Shown piece after piece: positions 1 to 7,918 of a stretch of DNA of 64,000 bases. Each line of letters begins with the position of its first letter. Within the stretch, counting starts at the first letter, position 1. Under the pieces are notes generated by a model, which saw nothing but the letters and a program-made list of their open reading frames with translations, did no database searches and was not told the DNA's origin. The position numbers were made by a program, and so were the translations under genes. The stretch covers positions 62,001 through 126,000 of the forward strand of contig NZ_JAAOIR010000005.1 in assembly GCF_011440375.1 (NCBI RefSeq), read 5' to 3'. The DNA comes from Halorubellus sp. JP-L1. GTDB lineage: Archaea > Halobacteriota > Halobacteria > Halobacteriales > Natrialbaceae.

Positions 1-264
1 GTCGAGCGGATCGCAGCGGGCGAGCCGACCGCCGCCGACCGCGCGGAGTTCGTCGCGACCGCCGCCGGCGCCAGCCCCGGCACCGTCCGGCGGAACGACG
101 ACGCCTACCGCGAGTACCGCGAGCGCGCGCTCGACGCCGACTCCTGGGTCGGGCAAGCCATCGACGACTGGACGGATCGCGCCGACCGCGACCCCCCCGA
201 CCCCGGCCTCGGCGAGGCCGTCGAGGACGACCGCGGCGCCCCCGGCACGCCCGGTTGGGACTGA
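1..264 (+). CDS. C-terminal fragment of an unrecognised protein
   Basis: An open frame runs in from the left edge and ends at TGA 262-264, giving 87 residues of C-terminus. The visible part is highly charged, with Arg-rich and Asp/Glu-rich stretches (for example REYRERALDADSW) and a Pro/Gly-rich acidic tail ending GTPGWD. The first third (ADRAEFVATAAGASPGTVRR) could be part of a helix-turn-helix, but this is a guess. The acidic composition and haloarchaeal codon use support real coding. The start lies outside the window and I do not recognise the family. Confidence 0.6.
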   Translation, partial: VERIAAGEPTAADRAEFVATAAGASPGTVRRNDDAYREYRERALDADSWVGQAIDDWTDRADRDPPDPGLGEAVEDDRGAPGTPGWD

Positions 265-342
265 CGGAGAGCGCGCCGGCTGTCGGTTCCACGGCGTCCC
301 GTTGGAGCCATCGTTAAGAGGGCGGCCGTCCCAGTCCGAGGC

Positions 343-1272
343 ATGCGCGTGCTGGTGACCGGAGCGACGGGATTCGTCGGCGGCGAGTTGATACCCGCAC
401 TCATCGCGGCCGACCACGACGTCGTCGCGCTGGTCCGCGACCGCGAGGACTACCCGGGGACCGAGGTCGAGGTCCACGAGGGCGACCTCCTCGACCCCGA
501 GACGCTCGACGGCGCGTTCGACGACGTCGACGTCGCGTACTACCTCGTGCACTCGATGCGCTCGGGCGAGGACTTCGCCGAACGCGACGAGCGAGCGGCC
601 GAGAACTTCGTCGACGCCGCCGACGCCGCTGGCGTCGAGCGCGTCGTCTACCTCGGCGGCCTCGGCGAAGAGGGCGAGGACCTCAGCGAGCACCTCGCGT
701 CCCGGCGAGCCGTCGAGTCCGTCCTCCGGAGCGGCGAGTTCGGGTTGACGACGCTCCGCGCGGCGATCATCGTCGGCGCCGGCTCCGTGAGCTTCCAGAT
801 GATAACGCAACTCGTCGGGCGGCTCCCCGTGATGATCACGCCCCGGTGGGTGAACACGCCGTGTCAACCCATCGCCGTGAGCGACGTCGTCGGCTACCTC
901 ACGGGCGTCCTCACCCGCCCGCACACCGCCGGCGAGACCTACGAGATCGGCGGGCCGGAGGTCCTGACGTACCGCGAGATGCTCGAACGCACCGCCGACG
1001 CGATGGGGAAACGCCTCTTCGTGATCCCCGTCCCGGTATTGACGCCCCGGCTGTCTGCGTACTGGGTGTCCATCGTGAGCGACGTCCCGAAGTCCGTCGC
1101 GTACCCGCTCATCGACGGCCTGAAGAACCCCGTCGTCGTCGAGGACGACCGGCTCGCCGAGGAGATCGACGTGGCGCTGACGCCGTTCGACTCCGCGGTC
1201 CGCCGCGCGCTCTCGCGGTCCGGGAGCGGCGGCGGCAGTCCACTCCAGGGCGGGAGGCCGGGCATACAGTGA
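343..1272 (+). CDS. NAD(P)-binding epimerase-like protein (atypical SDR, NmrA/NDUFA9 type)
   Basis: This 309-residue protein opens directly with a Rossmann dinucleotide-binding motif, TGATGFVGGELI at residues 7-18, followed by the atypical-SDR features YYLVHSM near 66 and VYLGGLGE near 105. Such proteins bind NAD(P) and act on sugar nucleotides or as redox or quinone-linked chaperones; the substrate cannot be read from sequence. The ATG at 343 is chosen because the nucleotide-binding strand begins at once (MRVLVTGATG). The next gene starts within its stop codon (GTGA), so the two are translationally coupled. The coupling to a membrane protein suggests a membrane-associated role. Family assignment is firm; function is inferred. 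Confidence 0.88.
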   Translation: MRVLVTGATGFVGGELIPALIAADHDVVALVRDREDYPGTEVEVHEGDLLDPETLDGAFDDVDVAYYLVHSMRSGEDFAERDERAAENFVDAADAAGVERVVYLGGLGEEGEDLSEHLASRRAVESVLRSGEFGLTTLRAAIIVGAGSVSFQMITQLVGRLPVMITPRWVNTPCQPIAVSDVVGYLTGVLTRPHTAGETYEIGGPEVLTYREMLERTADAMGKRLFVIPVPVLTPRLSAYWVSIVSDVPKSVAYPLIDGLKNPVVVEDDRLAEEIDVALTPFDSAVRRALSRSGSGGGSPLQGGRPGIQ

Positions 1273-2024
1273 CCGAACCGGCCGACGACGCCGCCGTCAC
1301 CGAGGATACCGAGTCGGTCAGGTACGGCGACGCGTGGGTGTACGAGAGCATCGTCGGGGCGCTCCCCGGCGTCGACGTGAGTTCGTCGACCGCAATCGGC
1401 ATCCAGGTGCTCGCGTTCGAGGCCGGCGTCCTCCTCGTCGCCGCACTCTACGGGCTGTGGACGGGCGCGCTCGTCGGCACCGTCGCGGTCGCGGTCGCCG
1501 CCATCGGGAGCGCGCTCATGCTCGCCTACGCCCGCCGCATCCGCGAACTCGACGCCCCCGAGGCCTACCGGCGCCTCCTGTTCGGGTCGAACGTCGAAGT
1601 GGTACTCGGGGTGCTCGCGTTCGTCGCCGTCGTCACGCACCTGTTCGTCTACGACCCGCGCGTGGCGAGCGAGCCGCTCGTCGAGGTCCTCCTCGGCGCG
1701 GAGCCGCCCGTGCTCGCGACGTACCTGACGCTGCTCGTGCTCTGGGACGTCGTCTACCGCATCGGCACGTCGTGGTGGGCGGCCGTCGCCGCCGTCTGGC
1801 GCGCGTACGCGTTCGACTTCGACGCCGAGCGACGGCGCGCGTTCGCGAGAGTGGACGCGCTGAACGTCGCGTTCGCGGCGGTCCAGTTGCTGTTCGTGCC
1901 GTTCGTCCTCGACCGACCCGTGTTGCTCGTAGTGCTACTCGGGCACGTGCTCGCCGTCGCGACGGCGAGCGCGCTCTCGATCGGACTGACGCTCGCCGAC
2001 GGCGGCGACGCGGCCGCGACCTGA
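1269..2024 (+). CDS. Polytopic membrane protein coupled to the epimerase-like gene
   Basis: The product has 251 residues with about five to six hydrophobic helices (for example near residues 46-72, 95-115, 130-150 and two in the last 60 residues) and a short acidic N-terminus. I chose GTG 1269, which overlaps the stop of the preceding gene by 4 bases in the classic coupled arrangement. A longer reading in this frame exists, but its N-terminal part is an Arg-rich shadow of the upstream gene. I see no catalytic motif. It probably belongs to a conserved haloarchaeal membrane family of unknown function, and the coupling implies that it works with the Rossmann-fold partner. Confidence 0.8.
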   Translation: MTEPADDAAVTEDTESVRYGDAWVYESIVGALPGVDVSSSTAIGIQVLAFEAGVLLVAALYGLWTGALVGTVAVAVAAIGSALMLAYARRIRELDAPEAYRRLLFGSNVEVVLGVLAFVAVVTHLFVYDPRVASEPLVEVLLGAEPPVLATYLTLLVLWDVVYRIGTSWWAAVAAVWRAYAFDFDAERRRAFARVDALNVAFAAVQLLFVPFVLDRPVLLVVLLGHVLAVATASALSIGLTLADGGDAAAT

Positions 2025-2046
2025 CCGGGCGTGCTCCCTGCGCGGC

Positions 2047-2220
2047 CTACTCGTCCTGGAGTTCCTTGAACTGGTCGAGGAGTTCCTCGGTGGAGTCCCC
2101 GGCGTCGTACTCGACCTCCCCGTGGTAGACCGTCCGCTCGTCGTCGAAGTCCGCGTCGACGTGCGTGGACTTCTCCTCGCGGCGTTCGTATTCGTCTTCG
2201 TCGTAAGCACCCATCGACAT
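2047..2220 (-). CDS. Small acidic haloarchaeal protein (DUF5786-like)
   Basis: This is a 57-residue, very acidic protein beginning MSMGAYDEDEYERR and ending STEELLDQFKELQDE. It has no membrane segment and no cysteine. It resembles the small conserved haloarchaeal family I know as DUF5786; function is unknown. The start at 2220 is preferred because MSMGAYDEDE is the conserved beginning of the family, while the longer frame to 2280 adds a non-acidic stretch. It is convergent with the membrane protein on the left, and its promoter faces the DUF5784-like gene. Confidence 0.78.
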   Translation of the reverse strand: MSMGAYDEDEYERREEKSTHVDADFDDERTVYHGEVEYDAGDSTEELLDQFKELQDE

Positions 2221-2432
2221 GGTAACCATCGTCATGCTATGGTATGTCGATATTTGAACCTGTCGGCGGTACGGGCTCACATAGCATGGACGGGTGGGGT
2301 GCGCTACCCGAACGCGACTCGGCCGCCGGGAGTCGACACGATCGTCAAGGGAGAGCGCGATCGGCGGGGAAACGCCGTCCCCGGCGAGACGATGCCGTGG
2401 CGCTCATGTGGGAGGGGAGCGTATCGGGGAGC

Positions 2433-3449
2433 GTGGCACGCCCGCTTCGCTTCCGGTACTCGCAGGGCCGCTGGACCGACCAGCAGGTCCGCCAGCAGAT
2501 CCTCTCGCCGCTCGACGACAACCTCGGCGCGACGCTACGCACGCCGCACTACCGGCCGCCCGACGGGTGGACCGCGAACCGGTTCGAGATGGACAACGGC
2601 GACCTGGCGCTGTTCGTCTACGACGACGACGAGGCGTACTGGCTCGGGAATACGGAGACGCCGAGCACGCTCTGGCGGACCGACAAGCGCGACTGGGACG
2701 AGGTCCCGTACCCGATCCATCGGTGGGCGCAGCGCGAGCTGCTCGCGGACCTCGCGGTCGAAGCGCCGTGGACGACCGAGTACCCGCACGTCGCGTGGTT
2801 CTTCCTCCCCGTCCTGATGAGCAAGGACGGCCGCCATACGACGCGTGAGTTCCTCCACGACCACGCCTGCGGGTTCCCGGACGCCGACCCCGAGGACGCG
2901 CTCGCGTTCCTCGAACGCGTCCTGCGGACGGGCATCCTCGACGACGAACGGCACGTGATGGCGGGGAAGCTCGGGACGAGCGAGTACCTGGACCTGACGC
3001 GGATGGCGTCGGCGGTCGCGGAGTACGTCGCCGCATGGGTCCTCCACGAGGCAGGGTACGAGGTCGTTCCGGAGATCGACGTCGCCGGCGGGTACAGTCT
3101 CGACTATCGAGCCGTCGAACCCGACGGCACGAGCACCCTCGTGGAGGTGACGCGACCGCTCCCGCCCCAGGATCGCTCGGCGAACAACCCCGTCACCGCT
3201 GTCCGCGAGACCGCGCAGACGAAGACGACCGGCCAACTGGAGGCCCACGGTGGCGGCGTGACGCTGTTCGTGGACTGCTCGAGCTACCCCGACGACCAGT
3301 GGGCGGCCGTCCGCGGGGAGCGCCCGGACGTCCACCACCGGCCGGCGCTCGTCTACCGGACGCGCCCCGACGGCAGCGTCGAGGGGTACACGAAGGGCTC
3401 GGTCCCGCTCGACCTCTCGGCCATCGTCGACGTGCTCGCTACCGACTGA
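2433..3449 (+). CDS. DUF5784-like conserved haloarchaeal protein
   Basis: This soluble protein of about 338 residues contains the stretches PLRFRYSQGRWTDQQ (start), FEMDNGDLALFVYDDDEAYWLGNTE, KLGTSEYLDLTRM, and GGGVTLFVDCSSYPDDQW near the C-terminus, all typical of the family I know as DUF5784. Function is unknown. The C-terminal half, with acidic strands around EIDVAGGYSLDYRAVE and TLVEVTRPLP, resembles a restriction-endonuclease-like core; this is only an impression. GTG 2433 gives the family-like start VARPLRFRYS and has a GGGGAG just upstream; ATG 2406 is the alternative and adds 9 residues. The 3' end, including the stop, is repeated in tandem downstream. Confidence 0.8.
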   Translation: MARPLRFRYSQGRWTDQQVRQQILSPLDDNLGATLRTPHYRPPDGWTANRFEMDNGDLALFVYDDDEAYWLGNTETPSTLWRTDKRDWDEVPYPIHRWAQRELLADLAVEAPWTTEYPHVAWFFLPVLMSKDGRHTTREFLHDHACGFPDADPEDALAFLERVLRTGILDDERHVMAGKLGTSEYLDLTRMASAVAEYVAAWVLHEAGYEVVPEIDVAGGYSLDYRAVEPDGTSTLVEVTRPLPPQDRSANNPVTAVRETAQTKTTGQLEAHGGGVTLFVDCSSYPDDQWAAVRGERPDVHHRPALVYRTRPDGSVEGYTKGSVPLDLSAIVDVLATD

Positions 3450-3578
3450 TACGCACTCCGCGGGCGCTACCGACTGACGCGCACTCCGCGGGCGCTACCG
3501 ACTGACGCGCACTCCGCGGGCGCTACCGACTGATACGCACTCCGCGGGCGCTACCGACTGATACGCACTCCGCGGGGT
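3438..3578. repeat. 28-bp tandem repeat, five copies, seeded by the 3' end of the preceding gene
   Basis: The last codons and stop of the DUF5784-like gene (GCTACCGACTGA, 3438-3449) recur every 28 bp: the TGA trinucleotides lie at 3447, 3475, 3503, 3531 and 3559. Units differ only by a TGATACGC/TGACGCGC variation. The 28-bp period is not a multiple of three, so this is not a coding extension. The array then runs into about 120 bp of apparently non-coding DNA before the ORB-like box at 3702. Confidence 0.9.
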
Positions 3579-3701
3579 TTACTGTCCGTTTCCTGGGGTC
3601 GCAATGGGCTGTTTCGGCGTTGCGGTCCGTCATCCGCCCGTTCGGCGTAGGTGCTGGCCCGTGGCGATTCGGTTCTTTGCGGGTGTGGTAGGCTCTCGCT
3701 A

Positions 3702-3722
3702 ACCCCCTTTGTTTCGGGTGGA
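3702..3722 (-). other. ORB-like box far from the origin
   Basis: The bases ACCCCCTTTGTTTCGGGTGG match the reverse complement of the origin boxes at 53035 and 53316 (core CCACCCGAAACGAAGGGGT) except for one or two positions. It lies about 49 kb from the origin, in the gap before the TPR gene. It could be a functional Orc1 site, a decoy or chance. The gap 3579-3802 holds nothing else that I recognise. Confidence 0.45.
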
Positions 3723-3802
3723 GATGTCGCAGACTGCGTCGGGGTTCGCGTCGTCCGAGGGGAGCGAAGGGCTTACCCGCGTTCATCGCCAAAACCACTC
3801 TC

Positions 3803-4687
3803 ATGACCGAGGAGAACCCCGACCGCGACCACGAGTACTCCTCCGGACAGGGGTTCGACGACCCCTACGCCGAGTTCGACATCGACCCGCCCGAACTCGA
3901 CGTCGACCCGGACAAGGTCGACCCCGTGGACAGTCGCGTCGTCACGGACTTGCTCGACCGAGCGAACACGAACACCGACAGCGTCGACGCGAACGAACTG
4001 CTGGACGTCGGCCTGAACTACGTCGCCATCAACCGCTACGAGCAGGCCGTCGACACGTTCGCCCGCGTCGCCCAGTTCACGGACGACGACCGACTCGAAC
4101 AGGAGGCGTGGGTGAACAAGGGCGCGTCCCACGCGGAACTCGAGGAGTGGGACGAGGCCATCGGCGCGTACAAGCAAGCGCTGGGCATCGACGACGAGAG
4201 CGAGCACGCCGCGAGCGCGGAGACGAACCTCGCGTACGCGCTCTGGGAGTCCGGGGACGTCTCCCGGGCGCTCGAGCACGCCGAGCGCGCCGTCGAGATC
4301 GACGACCGGTTCGCGCAGGCGTGGTACAACCGCGGGTTCTTCCTCGCGGAACGCGGTCTGTCCGAGGACGCCGTGCAGAGCTTCGACAACGCCATCCGCC
4401 TCGGGATGCGTAACTCCCAGATCCTCGAGGAGAAGGCGCGGGCGCTCGAGGACCTCGGCGAGGACGAGCGCGCGGAGGAGGTCGCCGAGGAGGCCGAGGC
4501 GCTCCGCGAGACCGCCGAAGAGCAGATGGTCGAAGAGATGGGCGGCGGCGCACCGGGTGCTGGCGCGGGTGCGAACGCCCCGGACGAACTCCGCGGCGAG
4601 GACCCCCGACCGGACCCGAACGAGGACTCCCGCACGGGCTCGGGCGACGACTCGCGGGGTGGCCCCGGCGGCGGTGGTCCGCTGTGA
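3803..4687 (+). CDS. Tetratricopeptide-repeat protein
   Basis: This 294-residue cytoplasmic protein has an acidic N-terminal segment (residues 1-65) followed by about four TPR units at roughly 68-205; diagnostic stretches are NRYEQAVDTFARVAQ, EEWDEAIGAYKQALGID, GDVSRALEHAERAVEID and GLSEDAVQSFDNAIRLG. The tail (residues 245-294) is Gly/Pro/Asp-rich and probably disordered. TPR solenoids are protein-protein scaffolds; the partner is unknown. The downstream DUF424 gene begins on the last base of its stop codon, so the two form a coupled pair, an arrangement I recall from other haloarchaea. Confidence 0.88.
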   Translation: MTEENPDRDHEYSSGQGFDDPYAEFDIDPPELDVDPDKVDPVDSRVVTDLLDRANTNTDSVDANELLDVGLNYVAINRYEQAVDTFARVAQFTDDDRLEQEAWVNKGASHAELEEWDEAIGAYKQALGIDDESEHAASAETNLAYALWESGDVSRALEHAERAVEIDDRFAQAWYNRGFFLAERGLSEDAVQSFDNAIRLGMRNSQILEEKARALEDLGEDERAEEVAEEAEALRETAEEQMVEEMGGGAPGAGAGANAPDELRGEDPRPDPNEDSRTGSGDDSRGGPGGGGPL

Positions 4688-4980
4688 TGCTGCTCAGCGA
4701 ACGCGAGACCGACGAGGGCTTGCTCGTCGCGGCCTGCGACAGCGACGTCCTCGGGGAGACGTTCACCGACGGCGAGATCTCGCTGACCGTCACCGAGGAG
4801 TTCTACGGCGGCGACGAGGTGGACGCGGACGCGGTCGTCGACGCCCTCCAGCGGGCGGACGTCGCGAACCTCGTCGGGACGACGACCGTCGAGGCGGCCG
4901 TCGACGCCGGCATCGTCGACGACGCGGCGGTGCTCGCGGTCGAGGACACCCTGCACGCACAGGTTCTCCGGCTCGGATAG
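4687..4980 (+). CDS. DUF424 family protein
   Basis: This is a 97-residue soluble protein starting MLLSERETDEGLLVAACDSDVLGETF and containing EEFYGG and the C-terminal ANLVGTTTVEAAVDAGIVD helix-strand region, typical of the archaeal DUF424 family. That family has been suggested to be RNA- or translation-associated, but its role is not established. ATG 4687 overlaps the previous stop by one base; GTG 4684 is possible and adds one residue. The 3' end runs into a 34-bp tandem repeat. Confidence 0.82.
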   Translation: MLLSERETDEGLLVAACDSDVLGETFTDGEISLTVTEEFYGGDEVDADAVVDALQRADVANLVGTTTVEAAVDAGIVDDAAVLAVEDTLHAQVLRLG

Positions 4981-5063
4981 GGCGGACGCGAACGCACTCG
5001 ATCGGCTCTACGAGGGCGGACGCGAACGCACTCGATCGGCTCTACGAGGGCGGACGCGAACGC
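4980..5063. repeat. 34-bp tandem repeat at the 3' end of the DUF424 gene
   Basis: GGCGGACGCGAACGC recurs at 4981, 5015 and 5049 (period 34), with intervening ACTCGATCGGCTCTACGAG. The gene end CGGCTCGGATAGGGCGG resembles the unit junction CGGCTCTACGAGGGCGG, so the repeat appears to have started from the stop-codon region. There are about 2.4 copies. Confidence 0.85.
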
Positions 5064-5138
5064 GCCGGGTTTCTCCGTGCTGAGGACCGACCTCCGACTT
5101 TAACGTCTCGCGCCGCGTAGTCGTGAGTGGTGACACCA

Positions 5139-5735
5139 ATGCCCAAGCAGATACTGATGATCGTCGGGGACTTCGGCGAAGACCTCGAGATCATGGTGCC
5201 GTTCCAGGCGCTCCAGATGGTCGGCCACGAGGTCGACGCCGTCTGCCCGGAGAAGGAAGCCGGTGACGCGATCAAGACCGCAGTCCATGACTTCCGCGGC
5301 GACCAGACGTACCTCGAGGAGCGCGGCCACGACTTCGAGCTGAACGCGACGATGAGCGACGTCGACCCGAGCGAGTACGACGCCCTCGTCGTCCCCGGCG
5401 GTCGCGCACCCGAGTACCTCCGGACGTACGACGAAGTACTGGAGACGGTTCGGCACTTCTTCGAGGAAGACAAGCCGGTCGCGTCGCTCTGTCACGGCCC
5501 GCAGATCCTCGCCGCCGCGGACGTCCTCGACGGCTACGAGATGACGAGCTACCCAGCCGTCCAGGCCGAGGTCAAGGCCGCGGGCTGCTCGTGGGTCGAC
5601 GAGACGACGACCGACGGGAACCTCGTCACCGGCCAGGCCTGGCCCGACCACCCCGAGTGGCTCGCGCAGTTCATGGCCCTCCTCGGTGACGAGGTCACGC
5701 ACGACGACGCCGCCGTGGCCGCAGACGACGACTGA
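5139..5735 (+). CDS. DJ-1/PfpI family protein (glyoxalase III or deglycase/protease-like)
   Basis: The product has 198 residues with the class I glutamine-amidotransferase-like fold. It begins MPKQILMIVGDFGEDLEIMVP, has VVPGGRAPEYLR near 85-95, and the nucleophile elbow ASLCHGPQILAAADVL with Cys118-His119. An acidic residue near position 14-17 matches the Glu of the active site. PfpI-type proteins act as small cytoplasmic hydrolases or glyoxalases against reactive aldehydes. ATG 5139 is preferred to the in-frame GTG 5127 because the family begins within three residues of the first strand. The acidic tail after residue 185 is a halophilic addition. Confidence 0.88.
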   Translation: MPKQILMIVGDFGEDLEIMVPFQALQMVGHEVDAVCPEKEAGDAIKTAVHDFRGDQTYLEERGHDFELNATMSDVDPSEYDALVVPGGRAPEYLRTYDEVLETVRHFFEEDKPVASLCHGPQILAAADVLDGYEMTSYPAVQAEVKAAGCSWVDETTTDGNLVTGQAWPDHPEWLAQFMALLGDEVTHDDAAVAADDD

Positions 5736-5826
5736 ACCGCTCTCGGTCCTCGGTCGGCCACCGAGCCGCGCTTTTCTCGCGCGCCGGATTCGACGAGGGG
5801 CGATCGATGGCGACCGCGGCAGGCGG

Positions 5827-6144
5827 CTACTCGCCGATGACGAGCGAGTACGCGATGGCGAGCAGGCCCGTGAACTGGAGGGCGCGAACGACGAGGAGGA
5901 CGTAGTTCTGGTGGAGGAGCGAGATGACGTCGAACCGGACGAGCGCGGACCCGACGAGCGCGGTGAGGTACGCGGCGCCGAACAGGAGGATCATGCCGGT
6001 CGAGAGGAACAGCATCTGGCGGCTGCGGTCGCGGAGGACGCCGCGGAGCGCGAGCGCGGCGATGAACAGCCCGACGACCGCTGATCCGGCCGCGAGCACT
6101 AGCGTGAGGAGTTCGACGACCTGATAGGGAACGAGCGGTGCCAT
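5827..6144 (-). CDS. Small three-helix membrane protein paired with a wHTH regulator
   Basis: This 105-residue protein has three hydrophobic segments (about 10-32, 45-68 and 82-102) separated by short charged loops (LRDRSRQM and the LHQNY region). It starts 2 bp after the stop of the wHTH gene, so both are cotranscribed from the right. Pairs of an ArsR-like wHTH and a short membrane protein are frequent in haloarchaea (I recall DUF7521 for the membrane partner). A sensory or signalling role is inference only. Confidence 0.75.
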   Translation of the reverse strand: MAPLVPYQVVELLTLVLAAGSAVVGLFIAALALRGVLRDRSRQMLFLSTGMILLFGAAYLTALVGSALVRFDVISLLHQNYVLLVVRALQFTGLLAIAYSLVIGE

Positions 6145-6146
6145 GG

Positions 6147-6491
6147 TCAGAACTTCCCCCAGAGGCGCTGCAGTTCGTCGGTCGTGTCCCGGTCCATCCG
6201 CGCGACGTCGTGTTCGAGCGCGCCGTCGCGGAGACGGACCTCGAAGCGGTCGAGACTCGCGACGTAGACGGCGTCGTGGTGGCCGTCGCGTCGAGCGCGC
6301 GTCTCCTCGCGCACGAGGTCGGCGGCGTCGAGGTCGTCGACGCGACGCGACACCGTCTGGAGCGACGCGTCGCAGTCCGCGGCGAGCTCGGTCTTCGACT
6401 TCGGTTCCACGCTCGTCGCCACGAGGATGCGCTGGGCGTGCTCGTCGGCGAGGAGGTCGGCGACGGTCGACAGGTCGGCGGGGTCGGTCAT
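6147..6491 (-). CDS. Winged-helix DNA-binding regulator (ArsR-like)
   Basis: The product has 114 residues. Residues 8-70 read as a winged helix: LADEHAQRILVATSVEPKS, then the recognition helix DASLQTVSRRVDDLDAADLV and a wing with THR-like basic residues (TRARRDGHH). The C-terminal region is a short dimerisation strand-helix. Start ATG 6491 (MTDPADLS) is preferred because the longer frame overlaps the end of the neighbouring lipoprotein gene. It is followed 2 bp later by a small membrane protein gene, so it probably controls that operon, possibly in response to a membrane signal. Confidence 0.8.
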   Translation of the reverse strand: MTDPADLSTVADLLADEHAQRILVATSVEPKSKTELAADCDASLQTVSRRVDDLDAADLVREETRARRDGHHDAVYVASLDRFEVRLRDGALEHDVARMDRDTTDELQRLWGKF

Positions 6492-6561
6492 GATGCTGGT
6501 GTCGGTCGGCGGGGTCGGTTCGTACCGGTCGCTCGGTTCGTGCCCGTCGCTGGGTCGTCGG

Positions 6562-7812
6562 TCACGTAGTGCTGGCGTTCTCTGGATCATAGTGGAACAG
6601 GAGCGAGGTGCTGTGCTCGGCGTGGCGGTACGCGAACTCGACGTCGTCGCCGTCGGTCATGTCCGCGGTCGCGAACGCGAGTTCGTCACCGGGTTCGAGC
6701 GTCGACCCCGGCGCTGGCGGGTCCACGAGCGCGTCCGAGGGCTCGAAGTCGACGTGCTCGACGGGGACGGCCTCGCCCGCGTCGTGCCGGACCGTGATCG
6801 CGTCCGGGCGGTCGTCGACGCCCCACGTGACGAAGGGAAGCGAGCGGTAGTCGTCGGCGTCGTCGCCGTTCATGTACACGCTCTCGTCGAGGCGGAGCGC
6901 GACGCGCACGAACGGGTCGTCGACGGTGACGTCCACGCGCGTGGCTCGTCGGCCGCGCGTGATGCCGCTGATCTGGCGCTTGACCTCGCCGGCCGACGGC
7001 GTCTCGCCGTCGGCGAACGCGTGCTCGTGGACGAAGTACGCGGAGGACTCGTCGAACGTGAACCGCAGGCCGCTCTCGATTGCGCCGTCGAGGAGGCCGA
7101 ACGCGTCCAGGACGGTCGGTGCGGCGCCGACGTGCTCGGTGTACGCGGCGAACGTCTCGTCGACCTCGTGGCGCCGGTCGACGCGGCCCGCGCCGGCGTC
7201 CGCGAGCACGCGTGCTTTCTCGCGCCGGTTCTCGCCGCTGGCGTGGACGAGGGCGTCGTCGGAGACGGCGACGAGCCGCTCCAGGTCAGTGCGGTCGTAG
7301 ACGTCGTACCCGCGGAAGTCGTCCGCGCGCTCGTAGGTCGTGGCCGCGAGCGTCCGCTCGACGACCGATCGGTCGACGTCGGCCTCCGCGACGGTCCCGA
7401 TCGGGTCGACGCCGACGAGTCGGTCGTACGCGTCGAGCGGGTAGCCGACGTAGTCCATCGTCGACTGGGCGACGCTCCGCCCGATGTCGAACGGCCGCCC
7501 GAGCTGGGCCGCGCCGAGGTCGCCGGGCGTGACGTACGTCCAGTTCCCGTACGGGTCGTCCTCGTCGTGACCCGGTTCGTCGATCGCCGGGAGTTCGGAC
7601 ACGGCCGGGAACCACCGCCGGTAGCTGGGGGTGGCGTCGCCGCGTCTCGGCACGTCGACGTCGCCGTAGCGGATCGTTCGACTCGCCGGCGGCAGGAGGT
7701 TCGTGCAGCCGGCGCTCGCGCCGGCGGTCGCCGCGGCGAGCGCGGCGCCGCTCCGGCGCAACACCGCGCGCCGGGACCGGCCGCCCCCACCGCCACCCGT
7801 TATCTGTCGCAT
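6562..7812 (-). CDS. Tat-exported lipoprotein of unknown function
   Basis: This 416-residue protein has a twin-arginine signal (RSRRAVLRRSG at residues 12-22), a hydrophobic Ala-rich stretch and a lipobox ending GASAGC with Cys36 as the likely lipidation site. The mature part is acidic and has no transmembrane helix. It contains repeated TYERADDFRGYDVYDR/DLERLVAVSDDALVHA-type segments seen in haloarchaeal surface proteins with no assigned role. Start ATG 7812 places the RR pair properly; a start further upstream at 7836 would add 8 residues. It is predicted to sit outside the membrane, anchored by lipid. Confidence 0.8.
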   Translation of the reverse strand: MRQITGGGGGGRSRRAVLRRSGAALAAATAGASAGCTNLLPPASRTIRYGDVDVPRRGDATPSYRRWFPAVSELPAIDEPGHDEDDPYGNWTYVTPGDLGAAQLGRPFDIGRSVAQSTMDYVGYPLDAYDRLVGVDPIGTVAEADVDRSVVERTLAATTYERADDFRGYDVYDRTDLERLVAVSDDALVHASGENRREKARVLADAGAGRVDRRHEVDETFAAYTEHVGAAPTVLDAFGLLDGAIESGLRFTFDESSAYFVHEHAFADGETPSAGEVKRQISGITRGRRATRVDVTVDDPFVRVALRLDESVYMNGDDADDYRSLPFVTWGVDDRPDAITVRHDAGEAVPVEHVDFEPSDALVDPPAPGSTLEPGDELAFATADMTDGDDVEFAYRHAEHSTSLLFHYDPENASTT

Positions 7813-7918
7813 CGTGAAGGCGCGTACTCGGCCCACCGAGATATAAGCAGGGAGTGGTGGTGACGGCGCTGGAACCCGAAGAAAGATTTAACAACCGAGA
7901 TGTCAGTTCCGGTGGCCG

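Noticed and set aside
3523-3804. 93-codon minus-strand frame before the TPR gene
   Set aside because: It begins within the TPR promoter region, ends in the 28-bp repeat array and encodes an Arg-rich product without the acidic bias.
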